Source: Chromatiaceae bacterium
Lineage (GTDB): Bacteria > Pseudomonadota > Gammaproteobacteria > Chromatiales > Chromatiaceae
Length of the DNA stretch: 64,000 bases
NCBI GenBank assembly: GCA_016714645.1
Contig: JADKCI010000004.1
Span: 601,501 to 665,500, forward strand
Reading direction: 5' to 3'
Below are positions 1 to 9,410 of this stretch, in pieces (within the stretch, counting starts at the first letter, position 1; each line of letters begins with the position of its first letter). The notes under the pieces were generated by a model. That model saw nothing but the letters and a program-made list of their open reading frames with translations. It did not search any database and was not told where the DNA came from. Both the position numbers and the translations under genes were made by a program.

Positions 1-252
1 GGCCAGGCTCAGGGCGTGGAGGTCGGCGCGCTCCAGGGGCAGGAGCCGCGTCAGGCCCAGCTCCCGGCCCACCTCCCGGAAGGTCAGGCGCGCCGCCTGC
101 TCCAGGTCGCGTACCCGGCCCGCCGCTGGGGCCGAGGCCGCCGGATTCGCCAGCAGGGCCTCCAGCTCCCGGCTGGCGGCGATCAGCAGGCTGAACTGCC
201 GTTCCAGCAGGGGGCCGAAGGGAAAGGCTGGACCCAGCAGCGAGAAGGCCAT
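1..252 (-). CDS. DUF47/PhoU-like protein, N-terminal part (cut by window edge)
   Basis: The first 84 residues of a minus-strand gene that runs off the left edge. It starts at an ATG whose first base is position 252, only 9 bp after the stop of the RND pump gene, so it is probably co-transcribed with it. The text is helix-rich, with a segment LLPLERADLHAL that resembles the 'PxDReDIhaL' signature of the DUF47 family, relatives of PhoU found beside phosphate transporters. The N-terminus (FPFGPLLERQF...LLIAASRELEALL) also fits that family's first helix. The match is by eye over a short stretch. Why such a protein would sit with an efflux pump is not evident; any phosphate transporter partner would lie outside the window. 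Confidence 0.5.
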   Translation of the reverse strand, partial: MAFSLLGPAFPFGPLLERQFSLLIAASRELEALLANPAASAPAAGRVRDLEQAARLTFREVGRELGLTRLLPLERADLHALSLA

Positions 253-261
253 GGGCGACTC

Positions 262-3200
262 CTAGGACGCCAGGGGCGCCCGCCGCTGGCCTGCCAGCCA
301 GCGGGCGAACTGGCCCAGGTAGAGGTAGAAGACCGGCGTTACGTAGAGGGTCAGGAGCTGGGAAAACAGCAGGCCCCCCACCACCGCCACGCCCAGGGAT
401 TGGCGTGCCTCCCCCCCCGCCCCCCAGCCGCTGGCGATGGGCAGGGTGCCGAGCAGGGCCGCCAGGGTGGTCATCAGGATGGGCCGAAAGCGCGTCAGGC
501 AGGCGGTATGGATGGCCGCCAGGGGCTCCAGGCCCCGGGTACGCTCCGCCTCCAGGGCGAAGTCCACCATCATGATGCCGTTCTTTTTGACGATGCCGAT
601 GAGCAGGATGATGCCCACATAGGCGTACATGTCCAACTCCAGCCCCAGCAGCTTCAGGGAAGCCAGGGCGCCGAAGGCCGCCAGGGGGAGGGCGGTGAGG
701 ATGGTCAGGGGGTGCAGGAAGCTCTCGTAGAGAATCCCTAGCACGATGTAGATGATCACCAGGGTGATGATCAGCAGAAAGCCCATGCTCGCCAGCGAGG
801 CCTGAAAGGCCTGGGCCGTGCCCTGGAAGACGGCATGGACGCTCGCCGGCAGGGTCTCGTGGGCCAGTTGGTTGATGGACTCGATGACGGGGCCGATGGA
901 GGCCTGGGGCTTGAGGTTGAAGGAAATGGTCGCCGAGGGCAGTTGCCCCAGGTGGTTGACGGTGCGTGGCGCCTGGGTCTCCGTCAGGCGCGCCACTGAC
1001 CGCAGGGGCACCAGGGCGCCGCCCTCCGCCCGCAGGTAGAGGCGGTCCAGGGCATCCGGGGCCTCACGGTGGGCCGGGTCCAGTTCCAGGATGACGTAGT
1101 AATAGTTGGCCGCGGCATAGATGGTCGAGACCTGGCGGCGGCCATAGGCGGAGTAGAAGGCATCCTGGATCTGGAGCGGGGACAGCCCCAGGGCCGCCGC
1201 CTTGTCCCGGTCCAGGGTGATTTCAACCCGTGGCTGGCGCATCTGCAGGTCCGATTTGACGTCGATGATGGCCTCCAGTCCCCGGAGTTTGTCCTCCATG
1301 ACCGCGCCATAGTGCTGCAACTCCGTCAGGTCGTCGCCTTGCAGGGCCAGCTGCCACTGGGCGCTGGTCAGACGCGAGCCGATGGTGATGAGGGGCGGGT
1401 TCACCAGGGAGACGATGAGGCCTGGAATCTGGTTCAGGGGCGGGCGCAGGCGGGCGATGATCTCATCCACGGAATGGTCCCGTTCCTCCGCCGGGGGCAG
1501 GCTCAAAAAGGCGATGCCGGTGCTGTCGCCCATGAGCCCTACGATGGAGGCGATGTTCGCCGTTCGGGCATCCGGGTCCGTCAGGAGCACCTGGTTGAGC
1601 TGCTCCTGGTGGCGCAGCATGTCGGTGAAGGAGGTGCGGTCATCGATCTGGGAGAAGATGCGGAAGAAGCCCTGATCCTGGGTCGGGATGAAGCCCTTGG
1701 GCAGGGCCTGGAACAGCAGCACCGTGCCGGCCAGGGTCGCCAGGGTCAGGATCAGCATCAGGCCCCGGTGGCGCAGGCTGAGGCTCAGGGAGCGGTCATA
1801 GCCCCGCAGCAGCCCCGCGAAGCCACTCTCGAAGACCCGCGCCAGCCGTCCGGTGGGCTTGAGCTCCGCCCCCACCAGCAGGCGGCTCGCCAGCATGGGC
1901 GTCAGGCTCAGGGACAGGAAACCCGACAGCAGGATGGCGGCGGTGATGGCTACGGCGAACTCCCGGAACAGCCGCCCCAGGATGCCTTCCATAAAGAGGA
2001 TGGGGATGAAGACCGCCGCCAGGGAGATGGTCATCGACAGCACGGTGAAGCCGATCTCGCGGCTGCCGCGCAGGGCCGCCTCCAGGGCTCCCTCGCCGCT
2101 CTCCATGCGGCGGATGATGTTCTCCAGCACCACGATGGCGTCATCCACCACGAAACCGATGCTCAGGGTCAGGGCCATCAGGGACAGGGTGTTGAGGCTA
2201 TATCCCAGCACCGCCATGACGATAAAGGTCGCGATCAGGGCCAGGGGGATCACCAGGCTGGGGATCAGGGTCGGTCGCCAGGCGCGGATGAAGACGAAGA
2301 TCACCGCCACCACCAGCGCCAGGGTCAGACCCATGGTCAACTGCACGTCCACCACGGAGGCGCGGATGAAGTCGCTCTGGTCGTAGAGCACCTCCAGGGT
2401 CGCGGCCCCCGGCAGGGCCGCCGCCAGCCCCGGCAGCCTGGCCTTGATGGCGTCCGTCAGGCGCACGGCGTTAGCCCCAGCCTGCTTGCGTACCCGCAGG
2501 AAGACCGCGTCCTGGACCTCGCCATTCTTGATGGACCAGGCGTGGGTGAGGTCCTTCTCGACGCCATCCACCACCTCGCCCAAGTCCCCCAGGCGCACCG
2601 GGTTGCCGCCGCGATAACGCACCACTAGGTCGCGATAGGCCGCCGCGTCCAGCAGACGCCCCTCCGGGTTGAGGGTATAGGCGGTCACGTCCCCCTCCAG
2701 GGTGCCCCCGGGCAGGTTAACATTGCCCGCCCGCAAGGCCTCCGCTACCTCGTCGATGCCAATGCCCCGTTGGGCCAGGGCGTCCGGGTTCACCCGCACC
2801 CGCACCGCATACTTCTGCGGCGGAGCCAGGTCGATCTGGCCTACCCCCTCGACCATCGAGAGGCTCGCCATGATGCGGCTCTCCGCCAGATCCGACAGCT
2901 CCGTCAGGGGCAGGGTTTGCGAGGTCAGGGCCAGCATCATGACCGGCATGTCCGCCGGGTTCACCTTGACATAGGTGGGCGGATTGGGCATCTCCGGGGG
3001 CAGCACCCCCATGGCCGCCGCGATGGCGGCGCTGATGTCCTGGGCCGCCGCGTCGATGTTGCGCGACAGGGCAAACTGGACATTGATGGTGGTCGTCCCC
3101 AGGGCCGAGGTCGAGGTCATGGAGTCGATGCCGCTGATGGACGCGAACTGCTTCTCCAGGGGCAGGGCCACCGCCGCCGCCATGATCTCGGGGTTGGCGC

Positions 3201-3357
3201 CGGGCAGGTTGGCGGTGACGCTGATGGTGGGAAAATCGACCGATGGCAGATTGCTGATCGGCAGCCGGTGGTAGGCGATGAGGCCAAAGAGGAGCAGCGA
3301 CAGCATGACCAGGGTGGTCATCACCGGCCGCCGAATGAAGAGCTCCGAGAGGTTCAC
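262..3357 (-). CDS. RND-family efflux pump, inner-membrane transporter (HAE1/MdtB-type)
   Basis: Proton-driven inner-membrane subunit of a tripartite efflux pump, 1031 residues, the normal length for the HAE1 family. The start is the usual cytoplasmic helix followed by TM1 (FIRRPVMTTLVMLSLLLFG), with LPISNLPSVDFPTI right after it, as in MdtB/MdtC-like pumps. The proton-relay aspartates of TM4 are present (VVDDAIVV, D405/D406), and the TM10 lysine lies in GIVKKNG. Two large periplasmic loops separate the two six-helix halves. The gene follows the membrane fusion protein by 12 bp on the same strand. No outer-membrane TolC-type gene is visible, so the pump probably borrows one encoded elsewhere. 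Substrate cannot be told from sequence. Confidence 0.95.
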   Translation of the reverse strand: MNLSELFIRRPVMTTLVMLSLLLFGLIAYHRLPISNLPSVDFPTISVTANLPGANPEIMAAAVALPLEKQFASISGIDSMTSTSALGTTTINVQFALSRNIDAAAQDISAAIAAAMGVLPPEMPNPPTYVKVNPADMPVMMLALTSQTLPLTELSDLAESRIMASLSMVEGVGQIDLAPPQKYAVRVRVNPDALAQRGIGIDEVAEALRAGNVNLPGGTLEGDVTAYTLNPEGRLLDAAAYRDLVVRYRGGNPVRLGDLGEVVDGVEKDLTHAWSIKNGEVQDAVFLRVRKQAGANAVRLTDAIKARLPGLAAALPGAATLEVLYDQSDFIRASVVDVQLTMGLTLALVVAVIFVFIRAWRPTLIPSLVIPLALIATFIVMAVLGYSLNTLSLMALTLSIGFVVDDAIVVLENIIRRMESGEGALEAALRGSREIGFTVLSMTISLAAVFIPILFMEGILGRLFREFAVAITAAILLSGFLSLSLTPMLASRLLVGAELKPTGRLARVFESGFAGLLRGYDRSLSLSLRHRGLMLILTLATLAGTVLLFQALPKGFIPTQDQGFFRIFSQIDDRTSFTDMLRHQEQLNQVLLTDPDARTANIASIVGLMGDSTGIAFLSLPPAEERDHSVDEIIARLRPPLNQIPGLIVSLVNPPLITIGSRLTSAQWQLALQGDDLTELQHYGAVMEDKLRGLEAIIDVKSDLQMRQPRVEITLDRDKAAALGLSPLQIQDAFYSAYGRRQVSTIYAAANYYYVILELDPAHREAPDALDRLYLRAEGGALVPLRSVARLTETQAPRTVNHLGQLPSATISFNLKPQASIGPVIESINQLAHETLPASVHAVFQGTAQAFQASLASMGFLLIITLVIIYIVLGILYESFLHPLTILTALPLAAFGALASLKLLGLELDMYAYVGIILLIGIVKKNGIMMVDFALEAERTRGLEPLAAIHTACLTRFRPILMTTLAALLGTLPIASGWGAGGEARQSLGVAVVGGLLFSQLLTLYVTPVFYLYLGQFARWLAGQRRAPLAS

Positions 3358-3369
3358 CCGGTCAGGCCC

Positions 3370-4467
3370 TCACCGCCCCACGACCTTGAGGGGACTGGCC
3401 GGCTTGAGCTTGTTCTGCCCCTCGACCACCACGGCGTCCCCCGGATGCAGGCCGGCCAGAATCAGGGTGCGCGCCTCCAGGGTCTTGCCGGTCTTCACCG
3501 GCCTCAGCTCCGCCTTGGCATCGGCCCCGGCCAGGAAGACACAGGTCCCTTGGGGACAATTCACCACCGCCTCGCTGGGCACCAGCAGGGCGTCGGCGAT
3601 CGTCCGCAATATCAGACGTACCCGAACGAACTGCCCGGGCCAGAAAAAGGCGTCCGGGTTGTCAAAGCGCGCCTTGAGTTTGATCATCCCCGTCGCCGGG
3701 TCCACGGTATTGTCGATGAAATGCACCACCCCGCCGCCCCGGGACTCACCCGAGGCCGTCACCGTCGCCGTCACCTCCAGGCGTTCCGCCTTGAGGGCCT
3801 CCAGCACCTCCGGCAAGCGTGCCTCTGGCAGGGCGAAGACGATGAGGATGGGATCGATCTGATTGACGACCACCAGCGGTGTCCGGTAGGCCTCCACAAA
3901 GGCCCCGGCGTTGGCCAGGTAGGCCCCGGCCCGGCCAGGGATGGGCGAATGGATCTGGCAATACTCCAGACTCAGCCGCGCCTGCTCCACCTCCGCCTCC
4001 TGGGCCCGGATTGCCTGCCGCAGGACCATGGCGGCGTTGGTGAACTGTTCGGCCTGGGAGCGCGATACCGTGCGTTTGGACTCCAGGGCCGCGTAGCGAT
4101 CCGCCTCGTCCTGGGCATATTTCAGCTCGGCCTGGGTCCGCGCCAGTTGGGCCTCGGCGGAGCGCAGCTTGGCCTCGAAGGTGGCGGGGTCCACGGAATA
4201 GAGGAGATCCCCGGCGGCCACGGCCTGGCCCTCCTCGAAGTGACGCCTCAGGATTTGGCCGCCGACCCTTGGCAGTAGGGTGGCGGAATTGGATGCCTCC
4301 GCCCGGCCCACCTCCTCCACCGCCACGGGTACGGCCTCGGTGGCGACCTGCAGGGTGACCACGGGCACGGGGGGCGGTGGGGCCGGGGCCCGCGGTTGTT
4401 CGCAGGCCGCCAGGCCCAGGAGTGTCAGCAGGAACAGGGGGAGGGCGGTCGAATATCGCATGGGCAT
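3370..4467 (-). CDS. RND efflux periplasmic adaptor (membrane fusion lipoprotein)
   Basis: Periplasmic adaptor of the RND pump encoded just downstream, 365 residues. I chose the ATG at 4467 because it gives a lipoprotein signal (MPMRYST... LLGLAAC) with the lipid-modified cysteine at residue 22; the frame stays open further upstream but that part has no signal and overlaps the untranslated region of the next gene. Order: lipobox, beta-barrel/lipoyl half (VGRAEASNSATLLPRVGG), alpha-helical hairpin with two coiled arms, second lipoyl half, then barrel and membrane-proximal domain. The hairpin has the usual R-x(6)-L-x(6)-S-like spacing around RYAALESKRTVSRSQAEQF. It forms an operon with the transporter gene and probably also the PhoU-like gene. 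Confidence 0.9.
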   Translation of the reverse strand: MPMRYSTALPLFLLTLLGLAACEQPRAPAPPPPVPVVTLQVATEAVPVAVEEVGRAEASNSATLLPRVGGQILRRHFEEGQAVAAGDLLYSVDPATFEAKLRSAEAQLARTQAELKYAQDEADRYAALESKRTVSRSQAEQFTNAAMVLRQAIRAQEAEVEQARLSLEYCQIHSPIPGRAGAYLANAGAFVEAYRTPLVVVNQIDPILIVFALPEARLPEVLEALKAERLEVTATVTASGESRGGGVVHFIDNTVDPATGMIKLKARFDNPDAFFWPGQFVRVRLILRTIADALLVPSEAVVNCPQGTCVFLAGADAKAELRPVKTGKTLEARTLILAGLHPGDAVVVEGQNKLKPASPLKVVGR

Positions 4468-4562
4468 GGCTGGCAAATCCCGGCGCCCGGGAAGACCTTG
4501 AGCGATGATGTTAGTCCCGAGGTCGGCCCCAGTACAAGCGCCATCAGGCCGCGTGAAGCGGC

Positions 4563-4955
4563 TCAATGCAAGACGGGAGGGGCGAGGGTTATCGCCCCCG
4601 GGGCTTGGGTCAGTGGTGCGACCTGGTAGCGATAGTGCTTGATCTGGCGGCGGATGTTGCGCTGGATGATGACGCCGAGCACCCGCCACTCCAGGCCGGT
4701 GAGGTCGATCTCGGGATAGAGGTCATTGAGGGCGACCAGCGTCTCCCGGCCCGTCGCGTCACGGCGGTACTGGCGGAACCACCGGACGCCCTCAACCTCC
4801 ACGAAGACGTGCATGCCGTCGGTGCAGCTATCCTCGGGCCGGATGACGACGATGCACTGGTCCGGAAATTCCGGCTCCATCTCGTTACCCAGAACTTGGA
4901 GGGCATAGGGCTCGCTCAGGCTGCAACCGGTGAAATCGAAGGTATCGTCCGTCAT
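4563..4955 (-). CDS. S24/LexA-fold protein lacking the catalytic dyad
   Basis: A 130-residue protein that is little more than a LexA/UmuD-type C-terminal fold. Residues 17-31 (YALQVLG-NEM-EPEF) align with the 'GxSMxP' segment of S24 peptidases, but the serine position is Glu25, and the segment GVRWFRQY at 56-63 has Phe60 where the catalytic lysine of the 'VTVKR' strand should lie. No DNA-binding domain precedes it. Self-cleavage therefore looks impossible; a structural or binding role is the simplest reading. It is minus strand, 95 bp upstream of the adaptor gene, and divergent from the ABC exporter gene at 5.1 kb. Function unknown; the fold call is from motif spacing only. Confidence 0.75.
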   Translation of the reverse strand: MTDDTFDFTGCSLSEPYALQVLGNEMEPEFPDQCIVVIRPEDSCTDGMHVFVEVEGVRWFRQYRRDATGRETLVALNDLYPEIDLTGLEWRVLGVIIQRNIRRQIKHYRYQVAPLTQAPGAITLAPPVLH

Positions 4956-5107
4956 GGGGGCTATCTCGGGCTGGCGCTAAAGTCTCATTAAAAGCCAAAA
5001 GGCGGTCCGAGTTCCAGACGCGATGACATCTTGGGTCACGCCCTCGGCTATCATCACCCCTTCGGAGGCCTTGACGGGGGCCCCAAGGAGTCCAGTTGCG
5101 GAGCACC

Positions 5108-6913
5108 ATGATCACTAATGCCACCGAACGGGTCCATAAGGACCGCCGCGATGCCCACAACCTGCGGGCCATGCTGCCCTATCTGTGGGAGTTCCGCGGC
5201 CGGGCCCTCCTGGCCCTCGCCTGTCTGGTGTTGGCGAAGGTGGCGAACGTGGGGGTGCCGCTGGTGCTGAAGGACATTGTCGATGCCTTCGCGCCGGGCC
5301 AGGCCCAGACCTTGATTCTGCCCGTCAGTCTGCTGCTGGCCTATGGCCTGCTCAAGCTTTCCGCAACCCTGTTCAATGAGTTGCGCGACATCGTCTTCGC
5401 GCGGGTCCGTTACCGGGCCATGCGCCGGCTCTCGACCCGGGTACTGGAGCATCTGCATCGGCTATCCCTGCGCTATCACCTGGAGCGTCAGAGCGGGGCC
5501 ATCAGCCGGGACTTGGAGCGGGGGACGCGCTCGGTCAGTTCCATTCTCAACTATATGGCCTTCAGCATTCTGCCGGTGCTGGTGGAGTTCGGCCTGGTGG
5601 GGGCCATCCTGCTGTCCCGCTACGCACTGGCCTTTACCCTGGTGACCTTCGGCGCCGTGGCCCTCTACGCCCTCTTTACCTTCGCCGTGACCGAGTGGCG
5701 CATGGATTACCGCCATCAGATGAACCGGCTCGACTCCCAGGCCAACAGCCAGGCCTTCGACAGCCTGATCAATTATGAGACCGTCAAGTATTTCGGCAAC
5801 GAGGGCCTGGAGTCGCGGCGCTATGACGGCACCCTCGATGCCTGGGAGGAGGTGGCGGTCAAGAGCCAGACCTCCATGTCCTTGCTCAACTTCGGCCAGG
5901 GCGGCATCATCGCCCTGGGCGTGACCCTGATCCTCTTGCTGGCCGCCCAAGGGGTGGTGGCGGGCGAGATGAGCATCGGTGACCTGGTGTTGGTCAACGC
6001 CCTTCTGCTGCAGATCTTCATCCCGCTGAATTTTCTGGGGATCGTCTATCGCCAGATAAAGTATGCCCTGGCGGACATGGACCTGGTGTTTAAGCTACTG
6101 GAGCGGGAGCCGGAGGTGCGGGACGCCCCCGACGCCCGCCCCCTAGTGCTGGGGCGGGGTGCGATCCGCTTCGAGGGGGTCGATTTCCATTACCAACCGG
6201 AGCGGGCCATCCTGAAGGGCCTGAGCTTCGAGATCGGCCCTGGCCAGAAGGTGGCGGTGGTGGGGCACAGCGGGGCGGGGAAATCGACCCTCTCCCGGCT
6301 CCTATTCCGCTTCTATGATGTGACGGGCGGCCGCATCCTGATTGATGGCCAGGATCTGCGTGGCTTGACCCAGGACAGCCTGCGGGCGGCCATCGGCATC
6401 GTTCCCCAGGATACGGTGCTCTTCAACGACAGCCTTTATTACAACATCGCCTACGGGCGTCCGGAGGCGACCCGGGACGAGATCGAGCGGGCGGCGGCCA
6501 TGGCCCATATCCGGGACTTCATCGAGAGCCTGCCGGAGCGCTGGGACACGGTGGTGGGGGAGCGGGGGCTCAAGCTCTCCGGGGGCGAGAAGCAGCGGGT
6601 GGCCATTGCCCGGGCCATCCTCAAGCACCCGCGCATCCTGGTCTTCGACGAGGCGACCTCGTCCCTGGACAGCGCCACCGAGCAGGCCATCGGCCGGACC
6701 CTGGCCGAGGTGGCGGAGAACCATACCACCCTGGTCATTGCTCATCGCCTGTCCACGGTGGTGGATGCGGACCAGATCCTGGTGCTGGAGGCCGGGCGCC
6801 TGGTGGAGCAGGGCACCCACCGTGAGCTCCTGGCCCTGGGTGGTCGTTATGCCGGCATGTGGGAGTTGCAGCGGCGCGAGCGGGAGCAGGCCTTGGGGGC
6901 CGGGGCGGCCTGA
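5108..6913 (+). CDS. ABC exporter of the ATM1/heavy-metal-tolerance type
   Basis: A half-transporter of about 601 residues: six membrane helices (residues ~20-310) fused to an ATPase domain (~350-590). Walker A is GHSGAGKST, the signature LSGGEKQR, Walker B ILVFDEATSSLD, and the H-loop AHRLST. The membrane half contains QRSGAISRDLERGTRSVSSI and FINYETVKYFGNE-like text, typical of the ATM1/ABCB7/HMT1 branch, which exports glutathione-linked sulfur or metal species. Start: ATG 5108 has a GGAG four bases before it; a TTG at 5096 with AAGGAG five bases upstream is a credible alternative adding four residues. It stands alone, with the kinase gene 130 bp downstream. Confidence 0.9.
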   Translation: MITNATERVHKDRRDAHNLRAMLPYLWEFRGRALLALACLVLAKVANVGVPLVLKDIVDAFAPGQAQTLILPVSLLLAYGLLKLSATLFNELRDIVFARVRYRAMRRLSTRVLEHLHRLSLRYHLERQSGAISRDLERGTRSVSSILNYMAFSILPVLVEFGLVGAILLSRYALAFTLVTFGAVALYALFTFAVTEWRMDYRHQMNRLDSQANSQAFDSLINYETVKYFGNEGLESRRYDGTLDAWEEVAVKSQTSMSLLNFGQGGIIALGVTLILLLAAQGVVAGEMSIGDLVLVNALLLQIFIPLNFLGIVYRQIKYALADMDLVFKLLEREPEVRDAPDARPLVLGRGAIRFEGVDFHYQPERAILKGLSFEIGPGQKVAVVGHSGAGKSTLSRLLFRFYDVTGGRILIDGQDLRGLTQDSLRAAIGIVPQDTVLFNDSLYYNIAYGRPEATRDEIERAAAMAHIRDFIESLPERWDTVVGERGLKLSGGEKQRVAIARAILKHPRILVFDEATSSLDSATEQAIGRTLAEVAENHTTLVIAHRLSTVVDADQILVLEAGRLVEQGTHRELLALGGRYAGMWELQRREREQALGAGAA

Positions 6914-7043
6914 TGAGGGCTTTGGCCCCTGATCCACCGCGAAACCGGCTTCTAACCCGGTTTCCTGGCCGTCGGGTTGGGCCCGGCTCACCCCTTGCCG
7001 CGGCCGGGGCGAGGCTTGCCTTCCGCCCCTGCCTCCCCAAATA

Positions 7044-8690
7044 GTGCCTGATATGCTTAACTCCTCCTTCATTTCGACCCAGGCCTTGGCCTCCGAGGGG
7101 CCAGAGAGCCGGCTGGCCGCGGGGGTCTTGGGGGGGGTGGGCCTGACGGTGCCCTTGCTGGCCCTGGTCACGGGAATACTGGGCTTGGCCCTGACTTTCG
7201 CCGGGTCCCTATCAGCGCCAATGGCTTGGGTGCCACTGCCGCGTTGGCTCTGGCTGGGTTTTCCGCTGCTCTCCCTGGGGGGCCTGAGCCTGGGGGCCTG
7301 GCGGCTCCATAGCCGGCTGCTCAAGCCCTTGGCCCGTTTGGAGGAGACGGTCGCCCGCGTTTGTCAGGGGGAGCCCGGTGCCGGGGGCGCCCTCCGGGAA
7401 CTGGGGCACCAGGCGGGGACCCTCGCCAACCTGACCCAGGCCATCGACAGCCTCAACGAGGAACTGACGGATCTCTACGAGGACATGGACAACCGGGTGG
7501 CCCGCCAGACCACGCGCCTGGCGCAGAAGACGGCGTCCATCAAGATTCTCTACGACGTGGCGGCGGGCATCAACGAGGCCGAGTCCCTGGATAGCCTGCT
7601 GCTGCGGTTTTTGCGTGTCCTCAAGGAAATGGTGAACGGTCGCGCGGCCACGGCCCGCCTGGTCAAGCCAGACGGCGGCCGGCGGTTGGTGGGCTCCATC
7701 GGCCTGGACGAGGCGCGGATTGGCGACCCGGCGGCGATGCCCCTGGATCTGTGCCTCTGCGGCAAGGTGCTGGCGTCTGGCGATATCCTCTGTGATAACG
7801 ACCAGGGCTATTGCTCCCGGGTCTATGGCCGGCGCATGTTCCGGGGGGATGAGATCGAGGTGGTTACCATCCCCCTGGAGCATCGAGACGAACTCCTGGG
7901 GTACTACACCATTTTCGTGGATAAGCCCGGCATCGGTGGGCGCGAGGATATTCTCGAGTTGCTGTTCAGTATCGGTCATCACCTGGGCATCGCCGTGGCC
8001 AAGCACCGTTCCGACGCCGATGCCCTGCGCCTGTCGATCATGGAGGAACGCAACTCCCTGGCCAACGAACTGCACGATTCCCTGGCGCAAACCTTGGCCA
8101 GCCTGCGGCTTCAGGTTAACCTGTTCGAGGAATCCCTGGCTCAGACCCCGATTCCAGATAAGGCCCGGGTCGATCTGGAACGTCTGCGCGGTGGCCTGGA
8201 CGAGGCGCACCGCGAGTTGCGCAGCCTCCTGGCGAATTTCCGGGCGCCCATGGACCGGCGCGGCCTGGTGCCGGCCCTGGAGCGGATCACCGCCGGTTTT
8301 CGCCAGGCCACCGGCCTCAAGGTCCTGTTTCAGAATAATCTCCGCGCCTTTGAATTGCCGGCCGCGGCGGAGTTACAGGTCACGCGCATCACCCAGGAGG
8401 CCCTGGCCAACATCCGCAAGCATGCCCGAGCCCAGACAGTCCGGGTGTTACTCACCACCCGCATGGAGGGCGATCAGATCCTCTTGATCGAGGATGACGG
8501 CGTGGGTTTTCAGCTCCCCGGGTCGGATGGGCAGACGGGAGAACACATCGGTCTCTCCATCATGCGCGAACGGGCGCGCCGCATGGGCGCCGAGTTGCGG
8601 ATCGAAAGCGAACCCGAGGAGGGGACGCGGGTGGAACTACATTTCTCGCTGCCGGATCGCCGTCAGCCCCGGCCAGTGGGAGTAATCTGA
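7044..8690 (+). CDS. NarX-like sensor histidine kinase (HAMP-like, GAF, HisKA_3, HATPase)
   Basis: Membrane sensor kinase of 548 residues. Two hydrophobic segments near residues 28-55 and 66-88 enclose a very short periplasmic loop, so unlike NarX it has almost no external sensor. A HAMP-like linker and coiled region follow, then a GAF-type domain (~165-320) holding a cysteine cluster (LDLCLCGKVL, ILCDND, GYCSRV) like the cysteine region of NarX-type kinases. The phosphoacceptor is His344 in NELHDS (HisKA_3), and the ATPase has EALANIRKHA and EDDGVGF. A GTG at 7044 gives the longest frame; ATG 7053 is an alternative. Its stop overlaps the start of the response regulator gene, so the two are one system. 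The signal is probably cytoplasmic or redox, which is an inference. Confidence 0.88.
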   Translation: MPDMLNSSFISTQALASEGPESRLAAGVLGGVGLTVPLLALVTGILGLALTFAGSLSAPMAWVPLPRWLWLGFPLLSLGGLSLGAWRLHSRLLKPLARLEETVARVCQGEPGAGGALRELGHQAGTLANLTQAIDSLNEELTDLYEDMDNRVARQTTRLAQKTASIKILYDVAAGINEAESLDSLLLRFLRVLKEMVNGRAATARLVKPDGGRRLVGSIGLDEARIGDPAAMPLDLCLCGKVLASGDILCDNDQGYCSRVYGRRMFRGDEIEVVTIPLEHRDELLGYYTIFVDKPGIGGREDILELLFSIGHHLGIAVAKHRSDADALRLSIMEERNSLANELHDSLAQTLASLRLQVNLFEESLAQTPIPDKARVDLERLRGGLDEAHRELRSLLANFRAPMDRRGLVPALERITAGFRQATGLKVLFQNNLRAFELPAAAELQVTRITQEALANIRKHARAQTVRVLLTTRMEGDQILLIEDDGVGFQLPGSDGQTGEHIGLSIMRERARRMGAELRIESEPEEGTRVELHFSLPDRRQPRPVGVI

Positions 8691-9328
8691 TGCGCGTGCT
8701 GCTGATCGATGATCATGCCCTCTTTCGTTTTGGGGTCAGCGAACTCCTGGAGCGGCGCGGCATCCAGGTGGACGCCCTGGGTGATGGCGAGGCGGGCCTG
8801 GCGCGGGTGCTGGAGCGGGCCCCGGACGTGGTCCTGCTGGATCTGCGCATGCCCCAGATGACGGGTCTTGAGGTCCTCAAGCGCCTGCGCGATGCCCATC
8901 AGACGATGCCGGTGGCCATGCTCACCACCAGCACGGATGAGCGTGACCTGATCGCCGCCCTCCAGGCGGGGGCCCAGGGCTATCTGCTCAAGGACATGGA
9001 ACCGGAGGAACTGATCACGGCGCTGAAGGATATTTTGGCGGGGCGCACCGTGGTCGCCAAGGAGTTGACGGGGATCCTGGCCCGCGTGGTCCAGGGCGGG
9101 CACGAGGATCGGCGGGCGCCGGTGGCCTTCTCCGACCTGACCCCCCGCGAGCGCGAGATCCTCTGTCAACTGGCCGAGGGACGCAGCAATAAGGGTATCG
9201 CCCGCATTCTGGGCATCACGGATGGCACCGTTAAGCTCCACGTTAAGGCGATATTGCGCAAGCTGGCGGTCCATTCGCGGGTGGAGGCGGCGGTTATCGC
9301 GGTCGAGAAGGATCTGTGCGAACGATGA
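8690..9328 (+). CDS. NarL/FixJ-type response regulator
   Basis: Cognate regulator of the kinase before it: the ATG shares its first base with the kinase stop codon. It has 212 residues with a receiver domain (DD near residue 8, phospho-acceptor Asp in VLLDLRMP at about residue 54, K in LLKDME) and a LuxR-type helix-turn-helix at ~145-205 (LTPREREILCQLAEGRSNKGIA, then GTVKLHVK). The DNA target is unknown. The next gene, a rhodanese, starts 82 bp further on and could share the transcript. NarL itself is a possible name, but nothing here (no nitrate reductase genes) supports a nitrate role. Confidence 0.9.
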   Translation: MRVLLIDDHALFRFGVSELLERRGIQVDALGDGEAGLARVLERAPDVVLLDLRMPQMTGLEVLKRLRDAHQTMPVAMLTTSTDERDLIAALQAGAQGYLLKDMEPEELITALKDILAGRTVVAKELTGILARVVQGGHEDRRAPVAFSDLTPREREILCQLAEGRSNKGIARILGITDGTVKLHVKAILRKLAVHSRVEAAVIAVEKDLCER

Positions 9329-9410
9329 CCGGTGAGGCCTGTGCGCCCCAGGTTGTGGTCTTTACCCGGTGGGCGGCGCTGGCCGGGCTCATTTGCGGAG
9401 CGATGACGAC

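Noticed and set aside
1069..2628. Long plus-strand open frame of about 519 codons opposite the RND gene
   Set aside because: It is antisense to a clear RND transporter, is rich in Gln, Gly, His and Arg, has no family-like motif, and reflects the high GC third-position bias.
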